Source: Enoplolaimus lenunculus
Taxonomy: Eukaryota; Nematoda; Enoplea; Enoplida; Thoracostomopsidae
Direction: 5' to 3'
DNA length: 64,000 bases
Assembly: GCA_030248215.1 (NCBI GenBank)
Contig: JASANG010003765.1
Location: forward strand, 310,001 to 374,000
The notes below the pieces were generated by a model. That model saw only the letters and a program-made list of their open reading frames with translations. It was not told the DNA's origin and did not search any database. Shown one piece after another: positions 49,101 through 62,200 of the stretch. Made by a program: the position numbers and the translations under genes. How positions within the stretch are numbered: position 1 is the stretch's first letter; every line of letters starts with the position of its first letter.

Positions 49101-52100
49101 GGATGCTGTTTGGAAAAACGAGGTGCGTGTTTTTAGTTACACATTATTGGAAAGTGCAAATGCTTCTGCTCAACTTAGCTTGTCTTTGTGTGTATAATTT
49201 GTCTTTTTATCAGTCACTATGTTGCTTTTACGTGCGCAATGAATTAATGATTTAACGTTGTTTTTATGTTATTTTTAATAACGCATTATTTCGTCCATAA
49301 AATAGTAGGATAATTTAGAATGTTTCAGGTGAAGAACGGATTTGCGCTGGTAAGGTAAGTATTAAAAGAATATCAATAATATGTTGTGCTGTGCAAGATT
49401 TAGCCTGTAATGATAATGGGACTAGAGGTTTGCAATAAAAAGACTTTGCAATTCGCGTTACTGAGTGTTTGTTATGCCTCAGTTTATTAAATTGGGCTGT
49501 GAAATGATTCTTGAATTATGAAGTGGGTCTGGTTATTCTAGTAGTTAATGCTCATTGCTTGGTTTACGACCATGTACTTTTTTAAAATCTATCGCTATTT
49601 CGCTTAGATGCTATACTGTGGTATATTTTGTTTCAGACCTCCTGGTCACCACGCTATGAGCACGACAGCATGTGGATTTTGCATTTTTAATAATGTTGCT
49701 ATTGCAACGCAACATCTACTTAATTCCGGACTCAAAAGGTAATTATGATTTTAATTTCGCATTATTTACTTATGTCAAAACTTTAATTGACGATATACGT
49801 ATCTATTGTATTACTGATAATACAAAAGGCTCGTTTAGTGATACTGCCACGCCACATCAGGATTGCTAGGTAATAGTTTATCAACGCTCTTCTGAATGCA
49901 GAGTATATATAATATAAGTGTGCGTGTTTGCTGATATGCAGTTGCTTTTAACTAAGGTTTCCTGTAGGATTCTCGTAGTCGATTGGGATGCTCACCATGG
50001 TCAAGGAACGCAAGCTGAATTTTACTCAGATCCACGTGTTGTGTACATATCAATACATCGATATCAAAATGGTGCCTTTTGGCCGCATTTGCCTGAAAGT
50101 GATTTTCACTATACAGGAACTGGTTCCGGGTCGTATCGAAATGTGAATATTCCGTTAAATGAGGTATCAGTCTGTTACCGTTGCTGGTTTTGTAGCAAAA
50201 GTTACTGTTTCGCTCCGTATTGTTTTTAGGTGTAAATATGAAACGATATGTGAGCAGTAAGCGCGATTGCTATTACTGCAATTTTGTTTGCAAGTTTATA
50301 GTCGAATTTTGAAATTAGTAACCATGAAACGAGGACGCGTAAACTGTGTTAGGAGCCTGCTCGGTTCGGCCTATTTTGCTGTAGGCAGGAGGCAAGAACT
50401 GCAAATGTAACGAATTTACGCATTGTGCAATTTAGAGAGAAAATGAATGCAGTGGCAGATCGATAAGGCAGTGATGTTGGGTAATTTATGTGGTTACCAA
50501 AAACAACTTTGGTGACGAAATTATGTTTTTATTTTAGACACATCAAAGCGACTCAGATTATTTTGCTATTTTCACGAGAGTCGTTTTGCCTTTAGTAATG
50601 GAGGTATGTAGTTTTCTGTTATTGTGTTATACTTCTTAATCTGTTTTAAGGCGTAGTCAAATTTTAGAAACTGCTAACTGCTAAATGCAGACGTTAATTG
50701 TTGTACATATTACCAACGTAATTTTGTGTTATTCAGCATTCTATTGACTTTAGAATCTTGAAATTTTACTCAAGTGACGGTTTTAATGGTATTACTGGAT
50801 ACTCTGTTTTAGTTTCAACCGGAATTTGTGATAGTATCTGCTGGATTTGATTCAGCGGTTGGTGATCCGAAAGTATGTTGGTGTATTTTAATTGAAGGCT
50901 GACTTGTACAGTTCACTTTTTGTTTTATTTGGTTGCTAAAATTTTGCATAATGGCGTGGCTGAGGGAATAGCATATAGGTAAAATGAAAAATTAATGATT
51001 AAACTTCGTGTTGTTTTCGGTTTATGTCACAATCAAAGTTATAAACGCATTTTTTTGTATCTCCTAGAAGTTGCGTCGTCCCCTAATAGTGATTTCGGGT
51101 TTCAGGAGGCTACGGGACTTTTGATTCATATTGAAACGCTTGGCTTGCTTATTGTAGGGAGAAATGTCTGTAACCCCTGCGGGCTTTGCTTGGTTTACGC
51201 ATTTGTTGAGCATATTTGCCGAGGGAAGATTGGTACTTATATATGAAGTAAGTTACGGTAAAGTTTAGTTATAATTAGCATGATAGTACGCTGTTCTCAC
51301 TATAAAAAGCATTTGCTTTTATGTAACGGATTTGTGAGATGGTGTCTTGTCTAGTATATACAATGTTATTTGACCAGTGTTTCAATGTAAATTTTGTAAA
51401 TTTTAGGGTGGTTACAACTTAAATATACTACCGTATTGTGTGGATGAGTGTATTAAAGTGTTATGTGGTGACATGCCGCCTATTCTGCGTGACATTGGAA
51501 AGCCCTCTGAAAGGTATGGTGAGTTATATTCCGTTGTCTTAAGTTTGTAAGACAAACAATAAGACAATAAGCACAGCATCATTTTTTCCATGCCAAACAT
51601 GATTAGTTGCGCAGCACTACAGTTTTTGAAACCTTGCATTTTATCCGTACAATTTTAATTCAGTGCAGTAAAATATTGGGCAACCGTGTCAGACCGGACC
51701 GGACCGAAGCGATTAGGCTTTTGACCTGTCGTGGAACTAGTTTAAAATTTTAGGACTGTCCCGTCTTCATCACTATACATTGCGGTACTGTTTCACTACA
51801 CGTTTACCAATTTAGGTTCATTTTCGAATCATGCTGTGCGTCAACGTCAAGATAAGGCTGGGCCGTTTGATAACGTAACTGTTAGTTAAGTGTGAAGATG
51901 CTATTGATGAATAACTTTATTATTTTGATAGTGCGTACATAATAAGGTGTATAGGCATTTTATAGCACCACATCAGCGATCCTAAACACAATTTTCCTTC
52001 TTCGACGTCACTGGAGCTGCTTCGCGCACTACTTAAACACAGGATCTCCAGTGGTACCTGCGTATCCTGAATGGACCAAGTAGGTCAGAAGTTTTTGGTT

Positions 52101-55100
52101 TCAGAACACTTTTGACAGTTTTTTGTTTGTTATATGATAACTTGTTAGTCTGGCTTCTGTTAAGATTGAACTGAAAAGCCTAATGAAGTTAAGTTACCTT
52201 AATTGATTTTTAGTTGTTGTAACTATCGATAAGTTATGAAGCACCTGAATGAACATTTTTTAATCGTTATCAAATTTAATTCTCATTCTAGATTTACAGT
52301 GCCTAGCCCTCAATTTACAATGGAACCGCCCCTGGAAAAGCAAGAACTTAGTGAGCGCTTATTGGACGTATCAGTTGAAATAACTCGGTTAAGTATTAAC
52401 GATGAAGGCCAAAGTTTTGCCAACAATGGTGCGGCTATTGTGTCGCCGTTTACCTTTAATGTCGAAGAAATTGGCAGTCTGGAACGTCATCATACGCTTG
52501 AAAGAGTAACTTATATAGTTTATGACAGACGTCTTGAACGGCATCGCAATCTAGTCTGTGCATCTCACCCGGAAGCACCAAGGCGAATTGGAGCGATAGT
52601 GGACACGTTAGACGATCGTTTGCTTGACCAGTGTGAAGTCAAAGTAAGGGCGATGATATACTTTTTCCAAATTTTAATGGCATACGTCCCGTCGACGTTC
52701 GCCCCCGTGGGGTATCGTACGCCAATTGCTGTCGACTGTCTCAAAAAGTATAGTGGCACGCAAGTCTTCAGTCATGTAGATAACGTTTGGTACATACATG
52801 TTCTTATATCCTGTGGGCTGAGGTAGATTACAAAATGACGTTTGTTGTTTCTGATGGTTGCAGGTTATAATCCATAGCGCAGCGCCGAATCAGAACAAAT
52901 ATGGCATAGTTGTACAGACTTGTAAACTTTGCTACATCACTGAATAACACAGTTGCACTTTTACTGTTCCGGACCGAGCGCTAAACGATATTCTATAGCA
53001 TATCTATGAAGATTGACTCTTAAATTATTTGTTTTATGCATAATACAAGGTGCGGGTTTTCACCAATAATTCAATTTTTCTGTTACTTTTTGGCTGATTC
53101 ATTATGTCTGTGCGATGTCGGCAATGTTTTTTTTATTATTATCATATTTCGTTGCAAAACAACTTTTACTTACTGTGGCTAACAAAGCGATTTCATAATA
53201 TTTTTATTTGTTTTAGACAGAATGTCGGTTGGCGGATATAGAGGAACTGTCGTTTTGTCATGACAAAGTGTACATCGAATTAATGCGCACAACTTCAACT
53301 GCACCGTATGGCACTCTTATGAGTATTTCAGATCGATTTGATTCTGTATTTTTATGCAATGAAACTTGGGATTGCGCATGCCGTGCCGTGGGAGGTACAT
53401 TAGATGCTGTTGATACGGTTTTAAATGAAACGCAGTCTTTGGTATATCGCAATGTTCCATCGGTGGCCGACAGGCAACGGTGTGTCAAGCGTGATGTAAG
53501 TCCAGATAGTAAATTTGGACAGGACTTGATCGGTTGTAAGCAGTGTCCTGGCCAGGTAAACAAGGATTGTGTGCCTTGTGTTGGCAACAGCGAAACAATA
53601 AAAAATATGAGTCAAATGTCTAGTCATAGTGGATTGAATTGCGTGGATCGCCATCCTGCTGTCAGTTTGCATAATAATCGTGGTATGAAGCGTGCGTTCG
53701 CAATCGTTCGTCCACCTGGACATCATGCTGAAGCTGACGAAGCTTGTGGGTTTTCGATATTCAACAATGTCGCCATTGGTAAATTGATTTACTTCGTTTT
53801 TCATGCTATTTGTCATTTTGTGCAGCTATTACGAACTTTTGTTCTAGTCGGAATGTCATGCATTAAATTGTCGCGTGAACTTTAGACAGTTCTGTTGTTG
53901 TTTTGATAGTTCATTTAAAGCAATCGAAACAGTGTTGGAAAGTAGAGAAAATATTTTATGTTCAGAAATTTTTTAGGAGATTTATCATTATGTGCGCTAT
54001 CCCTTGAGCTTTCCCTTAGAGAATTGTTGCGGTTTCAGCTGCGCATCACGCACGCCGTATCCATGGTCTTCGTCGTATATTAATAGTTGACTGGGATGTT
54101 CATCATGGGAATGGCACACAAGCAGCATTCATTGATGATCCAGGCGTACTTTACATGTCACTACACCGTTTCGATGGTGGGTCTTTTTTCCCTGCCGGTG
54201 GTGACGCAAATTATCATCATTGTGGGCAAGAAGCTGGCAAAGGTAATGCTATTTCAGAATTGAATGAATTTTTGAAATTTTGAAATGTATTGTCAAAGTA
54301 CCCAGCATTTTGCTTCTTTCAGGTGACTTCGGCGCATCTTCTAGAAGCGATACCGCTTTAGAACACAATGATTAAATTTTGTCAGAGCTCAGGATTGCTG
54401 CGATTTAACTACAGGAAACTTATTGCATGCGATACAGATGAGCGGAGTTGAATGACATTCTTATTTGTGCTTTCTGACATTGTTTCAATATAGTTCTTTG
54501 TATTTTTTAATATGATGATTTTTCAGTGTTTTCTTTGCGCTTGCTGTAGACCTGGGATTTATCTGAAAATTTTTAGTACAATCTGAAAGTCTGTAGTTTT
54601 GAACGAGACAGTTACACGTTGTGTTTTCTCCTTATTCATTGCATGTTTTCTCCTTATTCATTGCATTTCCCAAGTTGCAAAAAGATGGAAGCTAAGTGTA
54701 ATATTTAGTTTTGGTTTCTTTAGGCCGCACCGTCAATATACCGTGGAATTTCCAAACTATGGGTGATGCAGAATATTTACTTGCATTTACAACAATAGTA
54801 CTACCCATTGCAATGGAATTTTCCCCTGAGCTGGTTCTAGTCTCAGCAGGATTTGACGCTGCCGAGGGTGATCCGCTAGGTGGCTATCGTTTATCTCCTC
54901 AAGCATATGCCCATATGACTCATATGCTATGTTCTCTGGGCGCTCCAATTGTCCTAGTGTTAGAAGGTGGTTACAATACAAGCGCTTTGAGTTATTCTGT
55001 CCGTGCTTGTCTTGATGCGATGTGTGGTAACCCTGTCGCGCTGCAGCAACAACTGGTTCAAGACGGACTTACTAAATTACAACCTAAAGCTATTGAAAGC

Positions 55101-55421
55101 ATTCGTAACGTTCTATCCGTCCAATCTCAGTATTGGAGTTGTTTGTCAGGCACTACTACGATCTTTGGAGAACCAAGGAACAAGCGTGATCTGTTACCTG
55201 AACACCGGTATTTTAGCGGCGACTCTTCCAGATTTTCTAAGCCAAGTTTTCTGGATGAAATTTTAGATGCGCTGAATAACGGCAGTTTTGTTGAACACAA
55301 ACTTAACAGCGAGACTATCGCCAACTTGAATGGTAATAAAATGAACGTAGAAATGAATGTACGCGAAGTTAAAAAAGCAGACGCGTTCGAGAATTTCGTT
55401 ACTAACGGTACGCTAAAGTAG
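46155..55421 (+). CDS. HDAC6: tandem-domain histone deacetylase, HDAC6 type
   Basis: Exons: 46155-46238, 46893-46924, 47906-48050, 48284-48324, 48591-48687, 49051-49122, 49329-49354, 49637-49738, 49968-50163, 50538-50603, 50813-50872, 51158-51247, 51407-51513, 52292-52643, 53217-53778, 54039-54242, 54724-55421; 977 residues. Deacetylase domain 1 (about 40-370) has PPGHHA (H170, H171), zinc ligands D207, H209, D300 and Y340. Domain 2 (about 446-860) has H659, H660, D697, H699, D790 and Y829. Both look catalytically complete. Class IIb HDACs of this layout remove acetyl groups from tubulin and other cytoplasmic proteins. Domain 2 has an insertion of about 80 residues before RPPGHHA with a C-x2-C-x7-C-x2-C group. 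The ZnF-UBP finger that normally ends HDAC6 is absent; the stop follows a 100-residue tail. The two shortest exons are the least certain, but phase is kept throughout. Confidence 0.93.
46545..46865 (-). mobile_element. CCGG-rich element fragment in HDAC6 intron 1
   Basis: Its reverse complement shares CCGGATATTAAACCAGAACC and a GCCGGATACCGGAA block with the element at 61178-61716. The terminal CAGGGTG is not preserved. Confidence 0.55.
47322..47552. mobile_element. TTAA-flanked MITE in HDAC6 intron 2
   Basis: The ends GCTGTGTTCACACGTGCAA and (reverse complement) AGCCGTATTCATACGTGCAA are inverted repeats flanked by TTAA on each side, the piggyBac target. The interior repeats CTTGCAGCTGCAA motifs. 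Non-autonomous. Confidence 0.65.
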
Positions 55422-55992
55422 CGACTGGGTATAAAAATGCTTAGACACTGAATTTTGGAACAGTTTTGTATATTATTATGAACAGCTATCGCATGATTTT
55501 AGCTTCGGATCGGTAATTAAACTGAATTGATCCAAACATACAATATTTTATAACGAAAAACTGTTACATGTTTAAACTGGTGCACAGTAGTGGATAACAA
55601 CTTTGATCCATAATCAACTACCCCTTCACGCATAAAGTATGAGGCACGTTTCATTGTAACTGTGTATACGCGAAATGAATGCACAACGCAGCGCTTAACT
55701 TTGACGCATTTGTGTCGTACCAAATCTCTGCAAAACGTATATACCTTCGAGAACGAGTGTCACGCTCTTTTTCATTCGAAAGTTCCTAGCTTCAAATCGT
55801 ATCTTGAAATTTTGGATGTTAAATTAATCAGAAAATGTTCAGTGAGCTAAGGCTTTTACTATAAATGCATAGGACTGCGAGAAAGATGATCTTGCGTCCA
55901 TGGAACGTTCAGAATGTTAAATATTCCGGCAGTTTCGCAGCATGCTCGTGCATGCAAACCACAACAGTTGTTTCTAGTTAATAATTTTAAGA

Positions 55993-56544
55993 GTCAATGT
56001 TACGCTAAAGGCCGTCCCATTGTCCCGGGACAGCAAAGTACCAGGAGTACACACAAATGTAATTGGGACAGTGAAATAGTTGGGACAGCGGGTCAGTTGG
56101 ACAGCGGGACAGTGGGTCAGTTGAAACGACGGGACAGTTGGGACAGTGGTTCGGTTGGGTCAAAGGAACAGTTGAGGCTGTTGGGACAGCGAGACAATTG
56201 GGTCCACAACAAGGAACACCCTCCTTGTAAATAAATTTTCTTTAATTGGTTTCTCAGGAAGGCTGCCGCCCCCCTGACCCATGCAAATTCAGGGGACCCT
56301 AAGCAGGATGGGGCTATAGCCCCAAACACACTAAGAAGTTCATTATTGGAACACATTTTGATCCGCCTCAGCGTCCCTTGAAACTTGGGTCACGGGGCTG
56401 CAACCCCACCCCCACCACCGAGAAAAGTAAAACTGTCCCTATTATATATTTGGCTGTGCATACGTAAACAGGAGCGCATATGTGTGTACTCTCAGTATAT
56501 TGCTGTCTCGGGACAATGGGACAGCCTTTATCGTAACATCGGCC
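55993..56544. mobile_element. GGGACAG element
   Basis: Left end GTCAATGTTACGCTAAAGGC then CCGGGACAGCAAAGTACCAG; right end GCTGTCTCGGGACAATGGGA then CTTTATCGTAACATCGGCC. The left interior holds GGGACAGTT-type units to about 56200; the rest is unique. No matching target duplication was found. Confidence 0.7.
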
Positions 56545-56999
56545 ATGTTAGGCATAAAGTTGTGGGGTTTTTTAACAGGTATGTATTTATTGCTAAGGTC
56601 CTATGTTGTTTTACCTTATAAACTGTGATTTTGTTATATTTGTTTGACGCGCTAGAAAATGGTGTTATAATCCATAAAACTTGAATCCATTATGGTTTGA
56701 TTAGTATACGAGGGAGCTTCAAAACCTTATATTCAATATCCCAATTTGGGCAACGCGGTAAAATAATCGTATGTGACAAGTCCGTGCACATGGAACACTT
56801 TCAGTTTCGAAAAGAAAGCAATAAAGATTAAAATAAACATGTGTTTACATTTTTTATTCAAGTGTAAAATGGTTTTTGCTAACAATTTTAATGTACGTCC
56901 CTTGAAACAGAAATTCCTTTAATTTAATATGCTTATAGTTGATTAAATACCTTTATTTACCCTTTGATAGTTTCTACACTTTTCAATATGTTGAAACGG

Positions 57000-57105
57000 C
57001 CCATGTTACTAAGGGGCGCCCAGGTTTCTGGGGGTGGCTCTATAAAAGTATAGGTTTAAGTTCTAGATTACTTTTTTGCTTAGGCTTACGAATACGCTTT
57101 CTACT
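57000..57105 (+). mobile_element. GGCCAATGT-family fragment
   Basis: GGCCCATGTTACTAAGGGGC then a TTTAAGTTCTAGATTACTTT and GCTTAGGCTTACG stretch. It stops at the foldback starting at 57112. Confidence 0.55.
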
Positions 57106-57111
57106 GTTACT

Positions 57112-57558
57112 TACTGTAGTGACCCGAATAACAGGGGGACTGATATTTATTTGGCCTCTCCAGAGGATACTTCTCCTTGTTATTCGGTTACAGACTGTTA
57201 TTTATTTTAACCCACGCTCCGCCGCCCTTCGTTACTGATATATATCCGGTACTGCAATTATTCGTTGAATTAAACGTTCATTTGCCTTGCGTCTATAGCT
57301 TGAGCGATAATACAAGGTTATACTTAGAAATGTACTTTCAAAATTTAAGTACGCTTTAAAGTTTCGAACTCAAGTTATTTGGTCCCGGAATCATTTATGC
57401 GCTACAATTAGGGTTAATTGACATTTATGGACTCTAATTAGGGTTTAGGAACTATCCGCTTGCTTACTCTTATTAGGGATACGGACTCCTATTGATTGGT
57501 ACTCAAAATGGGGACCCCCATCTTATTACCCTTCCCCCTTATTCGGGTCAATACAGTA
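57112..57558. mobile_element. foldback family, copy 4
   Basis: TACTGTAGTGACCCGAATAA on the left and TTATTCGGGTCAATACAGTA on the right. It is mostly the left arm of copy 1 with a short right arm. Confidence 0.85.
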
Positions 57559-57686
57559 TTGTGTTTGTCGTTTGGGCAGTCGTTTGTTACCAAAAATCCA
57601 GGGCTATTAACTATATATATAGCTATATAAATTGGCATTATTTTGTTTTAGGCAGGGTGGTTTAACCATACTCGTATAATTTCTAT

Positions 57687-58855
57687 GGCCCATGTTACTC
57701 TGAGGGTCATTCCATTTACCCACGGGACCGCAATATACCCGGAACGAAATGTTTTTGCTGGGTTGGTCGGGACAGCTTCAACCGGTTTGTTATGGGTCGG
57801 TCGGGACAGCTTCGAGCCCGTATTTTTGCTGGGTTGGTCGGGACAGCTTCGGACCCATATTTTTGCTTGGTTGGTCGGGACAGCTCCAAACCTATGTTTT
57901 GGATGGGTCGGTTGGGACAACCGGGGCAGTATGGACCGGGCCCATGTATAGAATTCTGACACAATATCATTTTCTTTTATTACGTTTTCCACGGTCTGTC
58001 CACACCCAAACCCCACACAAAGCAATTCTTTGTTCGAGCAAAATTTTTTTACTCTGTTTTTGTGGCTTTAAAGTGCGAGAACGCTTAGTGCGGGGGTTCA
58101 GGGGGCGGCAGCACCTGTGAGAACGTAATTTAAAAAGTTGTCAATGTAGAGGATGGAAGGTTTTATTTCACGAAGTTGTTTTTTATTGTGTTCTCTCTCA
58201 AAGGGGTTGTGCCCCTCTAAGCCCCACACACACATTAGGCAACTTTTACGTATAAGCTGGGACCCAACAAAAACACACGCTTGACGCTGTACCGTCTGTC
58301 CGCCCGACCCAGCAAAAACATGGACTCGAAGCTGTCCCGACCGACCCAACGAAAACACACACTCGAAGCTGTCCCTGTTGTCCAGCCCGACCCAGCAAAA
58401 ACATAGGCCCGAAGCTGTCCCGGCTGTCCCACCCGACCCAGCAAAACATAGGCTCGAAACTGTCGACCCAGCAGACATAGGCTTGAAGCTGTCCCGGTTG
58501 TCTTACCCGACCCGGCAAAAACATAGGCTCGAAACTGTCCCGGCTGTCCCAACCGACCCAACGAAAACACACGCTCGAAGCTTTACCGGCTGTCCCGCCC
58601 GACCCAGAAAAGACATAGGCCCGAAGCTGTCTCGGCTGTCCCACCCGACCCAGCAAAACATAGGCTCGAAACTGTCCGGGCTGTCCCGGCCAACCCAACG
58701 AGAACGCACGCACAAAGCTGTCTTGGCTGTTCCGCCCTACCTGCAAAACCATAGGCTCGAAGCTGTCCCTCCGTTCAAGCACAAATCTATGGGCAAGATT
58801 GTTGTCATGTTGCTGTCCCGCGGGAAAACGGGACGCCCCTCAGAGTAACCGGACA
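57687..58855. mobile_element. 44-bp minisatellite element with mirror arrays, whole
   Basis: Left end GGCCCATGTTACTCTGAGGG; right end CTGTCCCGCGGGAAAACGGG then CCCCTCAGAGTAAC. Forward units (GGTCGGGACAGCTTCGAGCC) fill 57755-57940, about 300 bases of unique sequence follow, and reverse units fill 58250-58790. The arrays face inward symmetrically. No transposase. Confidence 0.75.
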
Positions 58856-59199
58856 TGTGAAAATACCGGAACCAGAGGTAAAACCAAGCGTGCCACTGAT
58901 TTTAAAGATGTATTAATATATATCAATAGCAACCGCTCGAATGTTATAAAAGGTTTTGAAACGTTTATTATTTAAATAAACTATCACAGAAATCATGCAC
59001 GGAAGCCATGCATATAAACATAAACAAACGCGTATGATTTTCTTTGTGCACAATCTTTAACAACGTAAACACAATACTGCGTAAAATCAAGAATTCTGCA
59101 ACCGCTGAAATGTAATTCCAATTAAAAGTTAACATCGGATTTGAGTTCTGTTATAGTACGTTAGACTTTGTTCTAGAGTATATTCTTAATAAATGAAAC

Positions 59200-59205
59200 T
59201 TTATT
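59200..59205 (-). terminator. poly(A) signal of UBA5
   Basis: AATAAA on the minus strand, 35 bases after the stop codon. Confidence 0.6.
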
Positions 59206-59239
59206 TCAATTTTACGCACTTATATTCTGAAAATATGTG

Positions 59240-62200
59240 TCAAAGATTCTTCATCTTGGACATCAAATCACTCAGATCCTCGGTAGTTTCTTCGACCAAC
59301 ACTTCATTCCCCTATAACGAAATAAAAACTGCACATTGCATACAAAACTCGTTCTCAATGTTAAAGCTGCCAGCATACCTACGTGCCTATCATTAACAGC
59401 TACTTAGCACTCGATTGTTTCGTACTAAACAATCATAAACATTGAAATTTGTGGTGATAGAACATGGCTCGCGTGTACGCTAACTAACCTGATTCTTCGT
59501 TGGTGAATTATACGCGAATTTCAACCCTACAGGTTCAGGTACTGCAGATTTTGTTTCGGATTTAGCATTTTGACCCATAGAATCTTCCGATTCTTCGACA
59601 AGCGAGATTCCTGCACAACACATCAAATTCTAATATGTATGTCATATGGATCGTAAGCTTAATACCCCATAATAGTCAATAAACCATCCGTGGCACTTGT
59701 TTCGAAAATCATACTACAATATTTTAATTGTGTTTTAACCGAAAGTATATTAATCGGTTTCAATAGTTTCTGTTTAAAATTGCCGCGAATTAAAGATGAA
59801 AATATTTTCTTGAAAAATTATAATTTATTGCAAAAACATTTTTCTAGACAGTTCAATGACGTATCTCCAAAACTAATGTTATATAACTCTTTGCAATAGC
59901 TTGCAGTGATGGGAGTCTGGGTCTCGCCAAGTCTAAGTATTTGGCAGGTCTCTATCTCTGTTTTTAGTCTCGGTAGTTTGGAACTGAGACTAGAAATCGT
60001 GGATTTCGCAAATAGTTTTCAGAGTGTTGGCTTCTAATAACATGTGTCACTTGCTTTAATACATTTTCGATGAACACAACACATCAAACGAATCACAAGA
60101 ACAATGTTCACAAAACGAATCATATAAGAACACTGCTAACAGATAGTATGTACAGAATAAGGTTATAAAATATATCAGCAAAACGCACCCCAGGTATTAT
60201 CTTCATGCACTATTTCGCTGCCAGAGTCGTTATTAGTTACAGCCAAGTCCACTTGTACCGGATTAGATTTTTGTTCTTCCTGAAACAACTAATGTACTTT
60301 GACGATGCAAAACTCTTAGAAAATATAACAACAATCTTTATTAATGTTCAAACTGGATTAAATCCAAATATACGGAAGTTTACAATTATACCATAAAAAC
60401 AACAATGTGCATCACAAGTCCCAGTACATTAGAATACACTTTAGTGCTCACAGTAAGGTTTTCATTTTTCGTTACAATTCATTTTTCGTTACAAAAGTAA
60501 GTAAACTAAACACTGGCCAACTACCCACACAGAAATCTCACTTCATATTCTACTTGTCGTTGCTGGCAGTTACCATCGCTACATTGTGGATTGGGTTTCA
60601 TCGCGTAAGACGGAAAGAAATCTTCTAGAGCGTTGTAGCCAAGATAAAATGATACCGTGCCAAAATTAAGGAGTTTTCTGAAACAACTCGTTTTTATGTT
60701 ATTATATTAGAGAACCAATTACATTTTTCAAAAAGCAGTGTCATTTTGAAGCAGGCTCTATTAGTATGCAGAAAATTTAACAATAATGGGAATATCGAAA
60801 ATAGCCGTCGTACTCGACAACAACTAATCTTGGACATGTCGACAGATTACAAATGCTTCACACGGCGTTGAACTGCATCATTTTCTTATATAACACAACA
60901 ATCATTAAGCAAATTCAACAAACGCTATAAATTATTACTTTGTCAAAATTCAAATTACTTTAAAACATTTTGCACCATGACACCAGCAATTACACCCATA
61001 GTTGTTGGAAGCGATGCCGCACACACACCATCACGTTTGAGCGTTTTTTCATCTACGTTTGACGCAACAATAAGTGGTGGAGCACACTGAAACATAAGTA
61101 CTAAAGGAACATATCTTGTTTTATTCAATTACTAAACATTTTTGTTTTACGAAATTCCTTTCTTTCGGTTGAATCTACAGGGTGCGACCAGATATTAATT
61201 TACCGGATACCGGAACACTATATTGATTTTTCACCAGAACCGGAACCAGATATTTACCGGATATAGCATGTAAATATGAGCACTGCTTAAAGTAATTGAG
61301 GCGCAAAATTATATGATTAGTGAATCGTTAGCTTGGATTTTTCATTATATTTCAGTAAGTGAAACATTAAACACCTTTTTATTTGCTTTGAAAAATAATA
61401 GCAGGATGTTAAAAAATGCCCACTTGTCAAAATCAGCTTTTTGGGATTCCGAGCCACAACCGTAAAGCCGACTATTAGAGACAACAAAAATTGCTCGATA
61501 GGCAGATCCGAAATTTGGAACAACAAAGACACCAGTAAAGAGCTCAAGCAGTAAACTCAGACGCCAGTAATTGTTGATTTGAATAACGATGTTGAACGTG
61601 GTACTACAGAAGGTAAAAATTATGTTGAAATGTTTCGGATAGATTGTCGAGGTAAAGATACGTTATCGATTTTGTGACGGATATTAAACCGGAACTGGAA
61701 ATTTGGTCGCACCCTGGATATACATACTATACAATAACCAACGATCATATAATCTTCTTGACCACGAAACAAAAACAGCTATAACACTGATGTGCCGTGA
61801 ACACCATGTACATGATTCAAACTATGTGAATAGCTGGGTATCATTACAGTTACGGACTTCGACTAATCTAAAACTAACCGCGAAACAAGCTGTCTGCCCA
61901 GGAATGAGATATTGAATGTGTCCCGAAATGGCATTTTCGCTGACCCCAGATTCAAACCACGTTTGGCGTAGCTCATTGCATGCCTGAAACAAACTAGTAT
62001 TTTTAAGACAATTAATGAAAATCCAATAAACATAACAATTCGCATGCTGCTTTTAGGCCCATACGATGAAATGTAAATAACATTTATCACCAGATAGTTA
62101 GTGACAGGTTTTAAAGCTCACGAAGTATTGCAGTTACAGATCTCAAAATTGGCACAGTATTAGGGCAATCAAATCTGAAATACGAGCTGAACTGCGAAGA

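Larger units (their letters stand above)
55422..59239. other. intergenic region between the convergent HDAC6 and UBA5 genes
   Basis: Apart from the elements listed separately it is AT-rich. ATTAAA at 55516 may be the HDAC6 poly(A) signal. A short block at 56255-56340 resembles 9180-9250 (CAGGGGAC...AGGATG). No additional gene is seen. Confidence 0.55.

Noticed and set aside
55003-55324. Overlapping frames on both strands in the last HDAC6 exon
   Set aside because: Shadows of the deacetylase coding frame.
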